Origin: Lysobacter panacisoli
GTDB taxonomy: Bacteria > Pseudomonadota > Gammaproteobacteria > Xanthomonadales > Xanthomonadaceae
Assembly (NCBI RefSeq): GCF_009765165.1
Contig: NZ_VLNU01000001.1
Span: 1,488,001-1,552,000 of the forward strand
Direction of reading: 5' to 3'
DNA length: 64,000 nucleotides
The translations under genes were made by a program, and so were the position numbers. The notes beneath the pieces were generated by a model. That model saw nothing but the letters and a program-made list of their open reading frames with translations. It made no database searches and had not been told where the DNA came from. Positions 1-9,100 of the stretch are shown here, piece after piece (position 1 is the first letter of the stretch; each line of letters starts with the position of its first letter).

Positions 1-342
1 CGACGCGGGCGTGTCCGTCGCGAGCGGCGGGCGATCGAAGCGGTAGCCGTAGCCGTGCACCGTGTGCAGGTAGCGCGGATGTTCCGCGTCGTCGCCGAGC
101 GCGTGACGGAGCAGGGCGATGGTCCGGATCAGCGCACCCGCCGGGACCAGTCGTTGACCCCAGGCCTCCTCGGCGATCTCGTCGGGCGAGAACACCTGGC
201 CCGGTGAGCGCGCCAGCAGGCACAGCACGGCGAAGGCGGCGGGATCGAGCCGTTGCAGGATTCCGCCGCGCAGCAGGCGTCGGCCGGCGAGGTCGAGCCG
301 GATGTCGTCGAATTCGAGGACGGGCGGGTCGGGTCGGTTCAT
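1..342 (-). CDS. Winged-helix transcriptional regulator, partial
   Basis: This is the N-terminal 114 codons of a gene read leftwards that runs off the window edge. The protein has an OmpR/PhoB-type (also CadC/ToxR-type) winged-helix DNA-binding domain at about residues 8-105. The recognition-helix region reads VPAGALIRTIALLRHALGDD and the wing ends in the typical HTVHGYGYRF. No receiver domain precedes it, so it is not a classical response regulator. CadC-like or TPR-fused regulators place the DNA-binding domain first, and the missing C-terminus would decide between them. The ATG at 340-342 is the natural start. The target is unknown. Confidence 0.8.
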   Translation of the reverse strand, partial: MNRPDPPVLEFDDIRLDLAGRRLLRGGILQRLDPAAFAVLCLLARSPGQVFSPDEIAEEAWGQRLVPAGALIRTIALLRHALGDDAEHPRYLHTVHGYGYRFDRPPLATDTPAS

Positions 343-455
343 GCGGAAGGTCGGGATCACCCATCCAGGAATACGCGGACCGCGTCGTGGCGCGGCCCCT
401 GTTTTCCCAATCCCGGGATGAACGCGGCGTCATGGCCGCGGACCCACCCCTCCGG

Positions 456-1250
456 TCAGCGCGGCGGCAGGCGGAAGAATGCGCGCGCGGTGTCCGTGGT
501 CCGCTGGGCCGTGGTCGCGACGTCCTCGCCGCGGTCGCGGGCCAGTTCCTCGACGATGTGCGCCAGGAACATCGGCTCGTTGCGCCGGTGCGGCGGCGCC
601 GGCTTGATCGTGCGCGGCAGCAGGTAGGGCGCGTCGGTCTCGATCATCAGCCGGTCGGCCGGGATGTGCCGGACCAGCTCGCGCAGGTGCTGGCCGCGGC
701 GCTCGTCGCACAGCCAGCCGGTGATGCCGATGTGCCAGTCGCGGTCGAGGTAGTCGAACATCTCCTCGCGCGTGCCGGTGAAGCAGTGCACCACCGCCGG
801 GCCGAGACGGCCGTCGAAGTTGTGCATCATCGCCATGAAATCCGCATGCGCATCGCGCTGATGCAGGAACAACGGCTTCTTCGTATCCACCGCGATCTGC
901 AGCTGCAGTTCGAACGCGCGCCGCTGCGCCGGCCGCGGCGAGAAGTCGCGGAAGTAGTCCAGCCCGCATTCGCCGACCGCGACGACTTCGGAATGCGCGT
1001 GCAGCTCGCGTATTTCCGCGTCGCATTCGGCCGTGTACTCGGTGGCGTGGTGCGGATGCACGCCGGCGGTCGCGAACAGCTCGCCCGGATGTCGCCTGGC
1101 CAGCTTCAGCGCCAGCGGCGAATGCTCGCGGCTGGCCCCGGTGATCACCATCTGCGCGACACCGGCCTCGCGCGCGCGCGCCAGCACCGCGTCGCGGTCG
1201 TGGTCGAAGGAGTCGTGGGTGAGGTTGGCGCCGATGTCGATCAATTCCAT
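456..1250 (-). CDS. tatD: TatD family metal-dependent DNase
   Basis: A 264-residue cytoplasmic TIM-barrel metal-dependent hydrolase of the TatD group, Mg2+-dependent 3'-5' nucleases linked to DNA repair and turnover. It begins DIGANLTH, the TatD variant of the usual HxH metal motif. It carries GECGLDYFRDFS with E94, FLHQRDAH with H130, HCFTGTREEM with H155, and IETDAPYLLPR with D206. ITGWLCDERRG and the near-standard length (E. coli TatD is about 260 residues) favour TatD itself over paralogues YcfH and YjjV. It stands alone and diverges from hrpB, the two starts being 40 bp apart. There is no tat translocase gene nearby. Confidence 0.93.
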   Translation of the reverse strand: MELIDIGANLTHDSFDHDRDAVLARAREAGVAQMVITGASREHSPLALKLARRHPGELFATAGVHPHHATEYTAECDAEIRELHAHSEVVAVGECGLDYFRDFSPRPAQRRAFELQLQIAVDTKKPLFLHQRDAHADFMAMMHNFDGRLGPAVVHCFTGTREEMFDYLDRDWHIGITGWLCDERRGQHLRELVRHIPADRLMIETDAPYLLPRTIKPAPPHRRNEPMFLAHIVEELARDRGEDVATTAQRTTDTARAFFRLPPR

Positions 1251-1290
1251 GTGCGAAGTCTAGCCGAGCGCAGCCAGTAGACTGTCGCGC

Positions 1291-3810
1291 GTGAATCGCC
1301 CCGCCTTCCCCATCGACGAGCTGCTCCCGCGCATCCGCGAGAGCCTGGCCGCCCATCCGCGCCTGGTGCTGGAAGCGCCGCCCGGCGCCGGCAAGACCAC
1401 GCAGGTGCCGCCGGCGCTGCTCGACGAGCCGTGGCTGCAGGGGCGCAGGATCGTCATGCTCGAACCGCGCCGCGTCGCCGCGCGCGCCGCCGCGAACTTC
1501 ATGGCACGCCAGCGCGGCGAGGACGTGGGCGAGACCGTCGGCTACCGGATCCGCTTCGAGAACCGCGTCTCGGCGCGCACCCGGATCGAAGTCGTCACCG
1601 AGGGCATCCTCACCCGCATGCTGCAGGACGATCCGATGCTGGAAGGCGTCGGCGCGCTGCTGTTCGACGAATTCCACGAGCGCCATCTCGCCGCCGACCT
1701 CGGACTTGCGCTCGCGCTCGACGTGCAGTCCGGGCTGCGCGAAGACCTGCGCATCGTGGTGATGTCGGCCACGCTCGACGGCGAACGGCTGGCGACGTTC
1801 CTCGACGCGCCGCGCCTGAGCAGCGCAGGACGCAGCTTTCCGGTCTCGATCGCGCATTTCCCGGCGCGTCGCGAAGAAGCGCTCGAACACCAGACGCGTC
1901 GCGCGGTCGAACATGCGCTGACGCACCATCCGGGCGACGTGCTGGTGTTCCTGCCCGGCCAGCGCGAGATCGCACGCACGCACTCGGTACTGGAAAACAG
2001 CGACGCGACGCGTGGCATCGACGTGCTGGCGCTGCACGGCGAACTGCCGGTGGAACAGCAGTCGCGCGTGCTGCAACCCGATCCCGACGGCCGTCGCCGC
2101 GTGGTGCTGGCGACCAACGTCGCCGAATCCAGCGTGACGCTGCCCGGCGTGCGCGTGGTGGTCGATTCCGGCCTCGCACGCGAACCGCGCTACGACCCCA
2201 ACAGCGGCTTCGCGCGGCTGGACGTGGCCAACATCGCGCAGGCCTCCGCCGACCAGCGCGCCGGCCGTGCCGGCCGCGTCGCCGAGGGCTGGGCGTGTCG
2301 GCTGTGGCCGGAATCGCAACGGCTGGAACCGCAGCGCCGTCCCGAGATGGCGCAGGTGGAACTGGCAGGACTCGCGCTCGAACTCGCCGCATGGGGCGAC
2401 GCCAACCTGCGCTTCGTCGATGCGCCGCCGCCCGGTGCGCTCGCCGCCGCGCGCGAACTGTTGCAACGACTCGGTGCGCTCGACGGTGGCACGATCACAC
2501 CGCTGGGACGACGAATGCTTGGCCTCGGCACGCATCCGCGTCTGGCTGCGATGCTGCTCGCGCCATCGAATCGCGACGAACAGGCGCTTGCCTGCGACCT
2601 CGCTGCGTTGCTCGAAGCGCGCGACCCGCTGCGTTCGCGCAGCGATGCCGTCGCCGAACGCTGGCAGGCGCTGGCGGCGTTCCGCGCGGGACGCGTCGCC
2701 GCGGACGCCTCGCGTTCGGCGCTCGCCGCGCTCGACCAGCAGGCACGGCAGTGGCGACGTCGCCTGCGGCTGGAGCATGCGCCGCCTTCGAATGCACCCG
2801 CGCACCTGCTCGGCGACGTGTTGCTGCATGCATTCCCGGATCGCATCGCGCGCCAGCATCCGTCCGATCCCTACCGCTACCAGCTCGCCAACGGGCGCAG
2901 CGCGAAACTGTTCGACGACAGTGCGCTGTACGGCGAACCGTGGATCGCGATCAGCGAACTGCGCGACGATCCGCGCGATGCGCGCGTGCTGCGCGCCGCG
3001 CCACTCGACGAACAACGCCTGCGCGAGGACTTCCAGCGACGTTTCGTCACCGAGGACCGCGTCGTGTGGGACGCGAACGCGCGTGGCATCGCCGCGGTGC
3101 GCGAAACGCGTTTCGACCGCATCGTGATCGAGAGCAAGCCGCTGGCGAAGCCGGATCCATCGCGCTATGCCGATGCGCTGGTGGACGCCGTGCGCCAGCT
3201 TGGCCTGCGCGCGCTGCCGTGGACGCCATCGCTCGCGCAATGGCGGGCGCGCGTGCGTTGCCTTCGTGCATGGCTGCCCGAACTCGCGCAGGGACCAGCG
3301 GCGCTGCCCGACCTGTCCGACGCGGCGTTGCTGGACACGCTCGACGCGTGGCTGAAGCCCGCGCTGACCGGCAAGACGCGACTGGACGCACTTGGCGAGC
3401 AGGAACTCGGCGAGGCGCTGCGCTCCACGCTCGAGTGGTCGCAGCGCCAGCGCATCGACGCGCTCGCGCCAGTGCGCATCGCGGTGCCCTCCGGGATGGA
3501 ACGCGCGATCGAGTACGACTACGACGACGAGACTGACGCGCCTGTTGCGCCCGTGCTCGCCGTGAAGCTGCAGGAACTGTTCGGCCTCGCCGATACGCCG
3601 CGCATCGCCGACGGTCGAGTGCCGCTCACGCTGCACCTGCTTTCGCCCGGCGGCAAGCCGCTGCAGATCACCCAGGACCTGCGCGGCTTCTGGGATCGAA
3701 CGTACCCGGAAGTGAAGAAGGAAATGAAGGGTCGTTACCCCAAGCACCCGTGGCCCGACGATCCGTGGACGGCGGCCGCGACCCACCGCGCCAAGCCGCG
3801 CGGAACCTGA
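1291..3810 (+). CDS. hrpB: ATP-dependent helicase HrpB
   Basis: A DEAH-box helicase of 839 residues, the standard HrpB length. It begins at a GTG codon. Walker A is APPGAGKTT (residues 29-37), the DEAH-type motif II is DEFHERH (126-132), motif III is VMSATLDG, and motif VI lies in SADQRAGRAGRVAEGW. The C-terminal half contains the HA2/OB-like and HrpB-specific region, ending with the signature LQITQDLRGFWDRTYPEVKK. HrpB is an RNA/DNA helicase-like protein of poorly defined role; here it is monocistronic and divergent from tatD. The identity is firm and the cellular substrate is not known. Confidence 0.95.
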   Translation: MNRPAFPIDELLPRIRESLAAHPRLVLEAPPGAGKTTQVPPALLDEPWLQGRRIVMLEPRRVAARAAANFMARQRGEDVGETVGYRIRFENRVSARTRIEVVTEGILTRMLQDDPMLEGVGALLFDEFHERHLAADLGLALALDVQSGLREDLRIVVMSATLDGERLATFLDAPRLSSAGRSFPVSIAHFPARREEALEHQTRRAVEHALTHHPGDVLVFLPGQREIARTHSVLENSDATRGIDVLALHGELPVEQQSRVLQPDPDGRRRVVLATNVAESSVTLPGVRVVVDSGLAREPRYDPNSGFARLDVANIAQASADQRAGRAGRVAEGWACRLWPESQRLEPQRRPEMAQVELAGLALELAAWGDANLRFVDAPPPGALAAARELLQRLGALDGGTITPLGRRMLGLGTHPRLAAMLLAPSNRDEQALACDLAALLEARDPLRSRSDAVAERWQALAAFRAGRVAADASRSALAALDQQARQWRRRLRLEHAPPSNAPAHLLGDVLLHAFPDRIARQHPSDPYRYQLANGRSAKLFDDSALYGEPWIAISELRDDPRDARVLRAAPLDEQRLREDFQRRFVTEDRVVWDANARGIAAVRETRFDRIVIESKPLAKPDPSRYADALVDAVRQLGLRALPWTPSLAQWRARVRCLRAWLPELAQGPAALPDLSDAALLDTLDAWLKPALTGKTRLDALGEQELGEALRSTLEWSQRQRIDALAPVRIAVPSGMERAIEYDYDDETDAPVAPVLAVKLQELFGLADTPRIADGRVPLTLHLLSPGGKPLQITQDLRGFWDRTYPEVKKEMKGRYPKHPWPDDPWTAAATHRAKPRGT

Positions 3811-3835
3811 CCGGCGCAGTCGCTACACTGCGCCC

Positions 3836-4840
3836 ATGCCGCCTCTCGACGCCGAGTACCTGCCCTTCAAGCTGGACCCGATCGCGCGCCGCGTGCTGTG
3901 GCTGCGGTTGAATGCGCAGCAGCGTCGCGAGGCCGCGTTCCTCGACGATCGTGCGATCCCGCCGCGCGCCGATGGTGCGTGGCGGCCGCTTGAATCGCTG
4001 ATCGAACACAACGACGGTGACGACGCGCCGCCCGCGCATGCGATCTTCCACATCGGACATTGCGGCTCGACGCTGCTGAGCCGGTTGCTCGACAGCTGGC
4101 CCGACGTGCAAGGCCTGCGCGAGCCGCTGCCGCTGCGCACCCTGGCCGAGGCATGGCCGCTGCTCGACTCGCCGCAGTCGCGACTGTCGCCACGACAGGC
4201 CGACGACCTTCTGCGCGCGCTGTGGCGAACGTGGTCGCGCGCGCTGTCGCCACAGCGACGCAGCATCGTCAAGGCCACCAGCGGTTGCAACGGACTGGTC
4301 GCCGCTTTACTCGCACAACAGCCGGCGATGCGCGTGGTCCTGCTCGACATGCCGCTACGCCCGTACCTGGCGACGCTGCTGAAGGCGCCGGCCTCGATGC
4401 ATGACGCCGCCGCTGCCGCCGGCGAACGCCTGCGCGACCTGCACGCGCGCGGCATCGCGCGCGACGTCGCGCTGCATGCACTGTCGCTGCCGCAGCAGTG
4501 CGCGATGGGATGGCTGGCCGAGCGCCTGCGCTTCTGTGCACTCGCGCAGGGCGAACATGCCGGACGTGTGCTGCGCGTCGATTTCGAGACGCTGCTCGCG
4601 CAGCCGGAGCGGGAACTCCGTCGTGTCGCCGCGCACTTCGACCTCGATGTCGCGCGTGTGGAAGACGCGCTCGCGTCGGACGAATGGAATCGCTATTCCA
4701 AGGCGACCGCACACGGCTACGGCCGCGACGATCGCGCGCACGACCTCGCATTGTCGATGCAGCAGAATGCCGCTGCGATTGCCGATGGTGAGGACTGGGT
4801 CGCGCGCTGGTCGCCGACTCCACATCGCGCGACCGTCTGA
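3836..4840 (+). CDS. Sulfotransferase-like P-loop protein
   Basis: A 334-residue protein that starts 25 bp after hrpB. Residues 71-81 read FHIGHCGSTLL, a PAPS-binding-type P-loop, followed by REPLPL at 95-100; this pair is typical of the sulfotransferase superfamily. No signal peptide or membrane helix is seen. The remainder is alpha-helical in character with few conserved motifs I can name. The substrate is unknown, and transfer of sulfate is inferred from the fold only. Some relatives sit beside TonB receptors or oxygenases. Here the close neighbours are a ferritin-like gene and, 0.8 kb on, a PKHD hydroxylase on the other strand, so a link is only suggestive. Confidence 0.6.
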   Translation: MPPLDAEYLPFKLDPIARRVLWLRLNAQQRREAAFLDDRAIPPRADGAWRPLESLIEHNDGDDAPPAHAIFHIGHCGSTLLSRLLDSWPDVQGLREPLPLRTLAEAWPLLDSPQSRLSPRQADDLLRALWRTWSRALSPQRRSIVKATSGCNGLVAALLAQQPAMRVVLLDMPLRPYLATLLKAPASMHDAAAAAGERLRDLHARGIARDVALHALSLPQQCAMGWLAERLRFCALAQGEHAGRVLRVDFETLLAQPERELRRVAAHFDLDVARVEDALASDEWNRYSKATAHGYGRDDRAHDLALSMQQNAAAIADGEDWVARWSPTPHRATV

Positions 4841-4866
4841 TCGAACGGCCGCGCGTACGTATTGAG

Positions 4867-5484
4867 TCAGTGCTTGCGCATCCGGTCGCGCGACTGCTCC
4901 GCACGTGCCGCACCGATCGCGGTCTCGACCTGCTTGACCTCTTCCGGTGGCGGCAGCACCGCGGGGATGCCCAGCGACTGCAGCCACAGTTCGCGACTCC
5001 AGCCGCGCGTATGGTAGAGGTGGTGGTCCTCGTCCTTCTCGACCGCTTCGTGCGCCTGCTTGAGCACGCGCGACACATCACCGGTGGTGTTCTCGGCGAC
5101 CTTCCCGATCAGCTCCCAGTTCGCATGGTCCTTGGTCTCGGCCAGGACCACGCACTCGGTCGCGACGAGTTCTGCTGCGATAGCGTCGCCGCTGGCCTTG
5201 GCGATCTCCATCGCCTTCACCAGCGACTTGCCGATGTGTCCGACGACCTCGCGGCCGGGCGTCTTCTGCTCCGGGTCCAGTCCCAGGGACTGGAACACGT
5301 TGAGCAGCACCTTGCGGTGAGTGCGCGTCTCCTCCAGGTATTCGCCCCATTCCTTGCGCAGGTCGTCGTTGACCGCGCAGCTCACCGCCGTTTCGTACAC
5401 CTGGATGCCACCGAGTTCGGTTTCCAGGGCCTGGTAGAGCAGCTCGTGGACCTGCTCCTGTTCGATGGAAGCCTTCTTCGCCAT
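4867..5484 (-). CDS. Ferritin-like four-helix domain protein
   Basis: A 205-residue all-helical protein. The repeated Glu/His pattern is that of ferritin-like or rubrerythrin-like diiron carriers: residues near ETELGGIQVYETAV, YLEETRTHRKVLL, ATECVVLAETKDHANWELI, then EKDEDHHLYHTRGW. The ATG at 5484 is chosen because GGAG lies about 7 nt upstream; an upstream in-frame ATG at 5529 would add 15 basic residues without a better ribosome site. Iron or redox protection is a family-level guess. There is no signal peptide. It is convergent with the sulfotransferase-like gene. Confidence 0.65.
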   Translation of the reverse strand: MAKKASIEQEQVHELLYQALETELGGIQVYETAVSCAVNDDLRKEWGEYLEETRTHRKVLLNVFQSLGLDPEQKTPGREVVGHIGKSLVKAMEIAKASGDAIAAELVATECVVLAETKDHANWELIGKVAENTTGDVSRVLKQAHEAVEKDEDHHLYHTRGWSRELWLQSLGIPAVLPPPEEVKQVETAIGAARAEQSRDRMRKH

Positions 5485-5637
5485 CGTCCGTCTCCGTCGC
5501 TTTGCTTGGGCGCACACGATTACCGGCACGACGTTAACCGTCTGTCACGCGATCCTTGAATGCGCGTGACGAGCGTCGCGCGGGCGTCACATGAACGCGC
5601 TGGTCACACCGAATCGAAGCTCGGCCTGTCGTGAGCC

Positions 5638-6303
5638 CTATGTGTCGGCCCACATCCGGAAAAGGTTGGTGCGCAGCGATTCGAGCAACACCTGCAGGCG
5701 TTGCCGATCGCCACCGCTCGCGGCGAGTGCGCGCGCTTCTTCCAGCTGTATCAGCAGTTCGCGGCGGTTGCTGTCGGCCACCCAGCTCTGCAGCCAGGTG
5801 ATCGCCGCGATGCGCACGCCGCGCGTCACCGGCGTGACGCGATGGATCGTGGTGGAGGGATACAGGATCGCGCTGCCGGGTTCGAGCTTGTACGACAGCT
5901 CCTGCGCGCCGAGCTGGATGGTGAGTTCGCCGCCGTCGTAGTCGGCGGGATCGTTGAGGAACACCGTGCACGACAGATCGCTGCGGATCGGCGGCTGCGA
6001 CGGGAACAGCGCCTCGTCGACGTGCCAGCCGTAGTTCATCCCGGGCTCGTAGCGCACGACGGTGGTGCGCGCCATCGTGCGCGGATGCGCGAACACGCGC
6101 AGGTCCGGATAGCGCATCAGCGCGTCGCGCGCGATCAGCGCGATGCGCTGGTTGGCCGGGTCGTCCTGTGGCGCTTGCAGGTTCTGCTTGATCGTCGATT
6201 CGGGATTGGTGATGCGCCCGTCGGCGAAGCGCACCTGCGGAAGCAGCTCGCGCACGGCGTTGAGCTCGGCGGCGGAGAGCACATTGGGCAGGACTCGGAT
6301 CAT
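5638..6303 (-). CDS. Fe2+-dependent PKHD-type dioxygenase (PiuC/YbiX family)
   Basis: A 221-residue 2-oxoglutarate/Fe(II) hydroxylase; E. coli YbiX has about 225 residues. The double-stranded beta-helix ligands are visible: HVDEAL with H94 and D96, distal H154 in TTIHRVTPV, and the 2-oxoglutarate-binding arginine R164 in TRGVRIAAITW. The LSAAELNAVRELL start is typical of the family. In many genomes this gene lies beside a catecholate-type TonB receptor (Fiu/PiuA) and is iron regulated. Here no receptor is adjacent, the nearest being at 14.8 kb, and I see no convincing Fur box upstream. The physiological substrate is not established. Confidence 0.88.
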   Translation of the reverse strand: MIRVLPNVLSAAELNAVRELLPQVRFADGRITNPESTIKQNLQAPQDDPANQRIALIARDALMRYPDLRVFAHPRTMARTTVVRYEPGMNYGWHVDEALFPSQPPIRSDLSCTVFLNDPADYDGGELTIQLGAQELSYKLEPGSAILYPSTTIHRVTPVTRGVRIAAITWLQSWVADSNRRELLIQLEEARALAASGGDRQRLQVLLESLRTNLFRMWADT

Positions 6304-6434
6304 GTCGGCTCGCGCGAGGCTCGGCTGGCGCCATCATCGGCATTCAGTTACGGGCCGGCAACCGCGCCCTCCGCTCACGCCGCTTCAACGATGCGCCGGG
6401 GACACTGGATGCCCTCCGCAGCCGCCGGAACGCC

Positions 6435-6803
6435 ATGATGACCAAGCTGACTTCGCTCCCCGAACGCGCCCTGGAACTGGCTTCCGCGGTCGGCGACAAC
6501 CTGCGACACGCCGTGCCCGCGGTGAGCCAGCACGCCGGCAAGTGGCTGGAGACCGGAGCCAAGCTCGGCGCGCTCAAGGGCGGCGCTCGCATCGCGGGCG
6601 GTTTCGTGCGCCGGAATCCGGTGTTGATCGCGGCGGCGGTCGCCGGTGCGGGCCTGCTCTGGTACGCGGCCAAGCGTCGTGCGCGCCAGGCCGAGAACGG
6701 TGAAGGCGAGGCGATCGAAGGTCAGTCGCGCCGGATCGAAGCCCGCCGCGCCGCGCGCGCATCGACCCCGCGCCGGACGACCCGGCACACCCCGCCGTCG
6801 TAA
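6435..6803 (+). CDS. Small membrane protein, hypothetical
   Basis: A 122-residue protein with a single hydrophobic segment at about residues 60-80 (NPVLIAAAVAGAGLLWYAAK) and a very basic Arg-rich tail. The N-terminal 50 residues look amphipathic helical (LPERALELASAVGDNL). It ends one base before the stop of the convergent histidine kinase. An alternative start at the second ATG (6438) removes one residue. It resembles small YqjD/DUF883-like anchor proteins in layout only. No function can be assigned. Confidence 0.55.
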   Translation: MMTKLTSLPERALELASAVGDNLRHAVPAVSQHAGKWLETGAKLGALKGGARIAGGFVRRNPVLIAAAVAGAGLLWYAAKRRARQAENGEGEAIEGQSRRIEARRAARASTPRRTTRHTPPS

Positions 6804-6804
6804 C

Positions 6805-7917
6805 TCAGGCGAACGCGGGCGACGGCGCTTCGGGCAGTTCGATGATGAACCGGGCGCCGCCACGGCGTCGCGGTTCGTACCACAGCTGCCCACCCGCGCC
6901 GGCAATGATGCGCTTGGCCAGCGACAGGCCCAGTCCGCTCGACAGGCCGTTGTCCTCGGCGTCGTCGTGCAGGCGCACGAACGGCTTGAACAGTTCGCGC
7001 TGGCGTTCGGGCGGAATGCCCGGCCCACGGTCGGCGACGATCAGCTGCCAGTAGCCCGGTGCGCCGACGCGTGCACTCAGCAGCAGCTCCGTACCCGGCG
7101 CGTACTTCATTGCGTTGGTGACGAGGTTCTCGGCGACCTGGCGCAGCACGCGCGGGTGGATGCACACCTGCGCCGGCACCGGCGGCGGATGCAGTTCGAC
7201 GCGGATGCCGCGCGCTTCCAGCTGCATCTCGTAGCGCTGCAGCAGCCAGTCCAGCGTCTCGCCGAGATCGGCGCGCTCGAGCAGGATGTCTTCCTCGCGC
7301 GGCTCGGCCTCGGCCTGACTTTCCAGGTAATGGCGGATGTAACCGAGCGCGTCGTCGGCGCTCTCGTGGATCATCTGAAGGTAGCGCGGGATGCGCTCGG
7401 ACTTGCACAGCCCGCTGCGCAGCAGTTCGGCGGCGAACACCACGCTGCTGAGCGGATTCTTCAGATCGTGCGCGACCAGGTTGACCAGTTCCTCGCGCTC
7501 ACGCGCCACGCGTTCGAGTCGGTCGCGCGTGAGCTTGAGGCCGACGTGCGCGTTGACGCGCGCCAGCAGTTCCTCGGGCAGGAAGGGCTTGGTGACGTAA
7601 TCGACGACGCCGGCGTCGAAGGCGCGCAGCAGCAGGTCGCGGTCGTGCGCGGCGGTGACGAACACCACCGGCACCTGCAGCGGACCCAGTTCATGCAGCG
7701 CGGCCAGCACGTCGAAGCCGTCCATGCCGGGCATCATCATGTCCAGCAGGATCAGGTCGGGCGGGGTTTCCACGTAGCGCTGCAGCGCTTCCTCGCCGCT
7801 GCCGGCGGAGATCACTTCGTAACCCTGCCGGGCCAGCAGCGTGCCGACGACGCGCAGGTTCACGCTCTGGTCGTCGACGACCAGGATCCGGCCCGAATTG
7901 CCTGCGGCTATGGCCAT
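6805..7917 (-). CDS. Receiver-histidine kinase hybrid signalling protein
   Basis: A 370-residue soluble protein. An N-terminal CheY-like receiver (about 10-128) has the acidic pair D15-D16, phospho-acceptor D59 in ILLDMMMPGMDG, and K110 in YVTKPF. It is followed by a histidine kinase core: H-box LVAHDLKNPLSS with H150, N-box AENLVTNAMKYAPG, and G-boxes DRGPGIPPE and SGLGLSLAKRI. There is no transmembrane or periplasmic sensor, so input must come through phosphorylation of the receiver or a partner protein. The ATG at 7917 is used: AGGGA lies 5 nt upstream and the receiver starts right after. No cognate regulator is adjacent. Confidence 0.88.
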   Translation of the reverse strand: MAIAAGNSGRILVVDDQSVNLRVVGTLLARQGYEVISAGSGEEALQRYVETPPDLILLDMMMPGMDGFDVLAALHELGPLQVPVVFVTAAHDRDLLLRAFDAGVVDYVTKPFLPEELLARVNAHVGLKLTRDRLERVAREREELVNLVAHDLKNPLSSVVFAAELLRSGLCKSERIPRYLQMIHESADDALGYIRHYLESQAEAEPREEDILLERADLGETLDWLLQRYEMQLEARGIRVELHPPPVPAQVCIHPRVLRQVAENLVTNAMKYAPGTELLLSARVGAPGYWQLIVADRGPGIPPERQRELFKPFVRLHDDAEDNGLSSGLGLSLAKRIIAGAGGQLWYEPRRRGGARFIIELPEAPSPAFA

Positions 7918-8146
7918 GCGTCCCTGTCCCCGGGGCAGCGTCGACCCCCTTCGCGCCGCGGTTTCATCGTGGCCAAAGTTAGCAGAAAGGAATCGGATTG
8001 CGAGCATGGCCCCTCCCTGGATCCCCGATCGGCGCGCTTCCGGTCCGTCATGGACCTCTCCCGCAACACGCTGTCGCGATCGCACGCCTGTGCACCGCCT
8101 GTAACGCATCGCATCATGTGTCCCCCTACTCGTCCCGGAGCCGCCG

Positions 8147-9100
8147 ATGCGTCCGACCCTTCGCCCCATCGGTCGATCCGCCCTGCGGGTGGCGCCTTTC
8201 GCGTTCGGCGGCAACGTGCTGGGCTGGAGCGTGGATGAGGCGGAGGCCTTCGCCCTGCTCGATGCCTTCGTCGACACCGGTTTCGACCTGGTCGACACCG
8301 CCGATTCCTACTCGTACTGGGTGCCCGGCAACGAGGGCGGCGAATCGGAGACGATCCTCGGCCGCTGGTTCCGCCGCAGCGGCAAGCGCGACCGGGTCAC
8401 GCTTGCGACCAAGGTCGGTAAGTGGGAACGCCACCGCGGCCTCGCCCCGGCCACGGTGCAGGCGGCGGTCGAGGGTTCGCTGCGTCGCCTGCAGACCGAC
8501 GTCATCGATCTCTATCAGGCCCACCAGGACGATCCCGACACGCCGCTCGCCGACACCCTGGGTGCATTCGCGCGGCTGATCGAACAGGGCAAGGTGCGCG
8601 CGATCGGCGCGTCCAACTACGAAGCCGCCCGCCTGGCCGAAGCGCTGGACACCTCCGAACGCCTCGGCCTGCCGCGCTACGAATGCCTGCAACCGCACTA
8701 CAACCTGTACGACCGCGCCGGCTTCGAGGCGGAGCTGGAACCGCTGGCGCGCGAACGTGGCATCGCGGTGATCCCGTACTACGCTTTGGCCAGCGGTTTC
8801 CTCAGCGGCAAGTACCGCAGCGCGGACGACCTGGGCAAGAGCGCCGCGCGCGCCGGCGCCGTGAGTCGCTACCTCGAACCGCGCGGCCTGCGCATTCTGC
8901 AGGCGCTGGACGACGTCGCCGCCGATCATCGCGCCACTCCGGCGCAGGTCGCGCTGGCCTGGCTGATGGCGCAGCCGGCCGTCACCGCGCCCATCGCCAG
9001 CGCCACCAGCGTCGTGCAGCTGCACGAACTGCTCGCCGCCGCGCGCCTGTCGCTCACGCAGGAGAACCTCGCCCAGCTCGATGGAGCGAGCGCGCCATGA
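8147..9100 (+). CDS. Aldo/keto reductase
   Basis: A 317-residue NADPH-dependent TIM-barrel oxidoreductase. Catalytic tetrad positions are visible: D50 and Y55 in LVDTADSYSYW, K89 in LATKVGKW, and H126 in LYQAHQDDPDTP. The C-terminal cofactor region reads TAPIASATSVVQLHELLAA. Members reduce diverse aldehydes and ketones, and the substrate here is unknown. Its TGA overlaps the ATG of the downstream EamA transporter (ATGA), so the two are translationally coupled and probably functionally linked, for example modification plus export of a small molecule (inference). Confidence 0.9.
   Translation: MRPTLRPIGRSALRVAPFAFGGNVLGWSVDEAEAFALLDAFVDTGFDLVDTADSYSYWVPGNEGGESETILGRWFRRSGKRDRVTLATKVGKWERHRGLAPATVQAAVEGSLRRLQTDVIDLYQAHQDDPDTPLADTLGAFARLIEQGKVRAIGASNYEAARLAEALDTSERLGLPRYECLQPHYNLYDRAGFEAELEPLARERGIAVIPYYALASGFLSGKYRSADDLGKSAARAGAVSRYLEPRGLRILQALDDVAADHRATPAQVALAWLMAQPAVTAPIASATSVVQLHELLAAARLSLTQENLAQLDGASAP

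Noticed and set aside
430..3786. A 1118-codon open frame on the minus strand opposite tatD and hrpB
   Set aside because: It is a high-GC shadow of hrpB; its translation is Arg/Ala/His-rich without motifs, while the plus frame is a full helicase.
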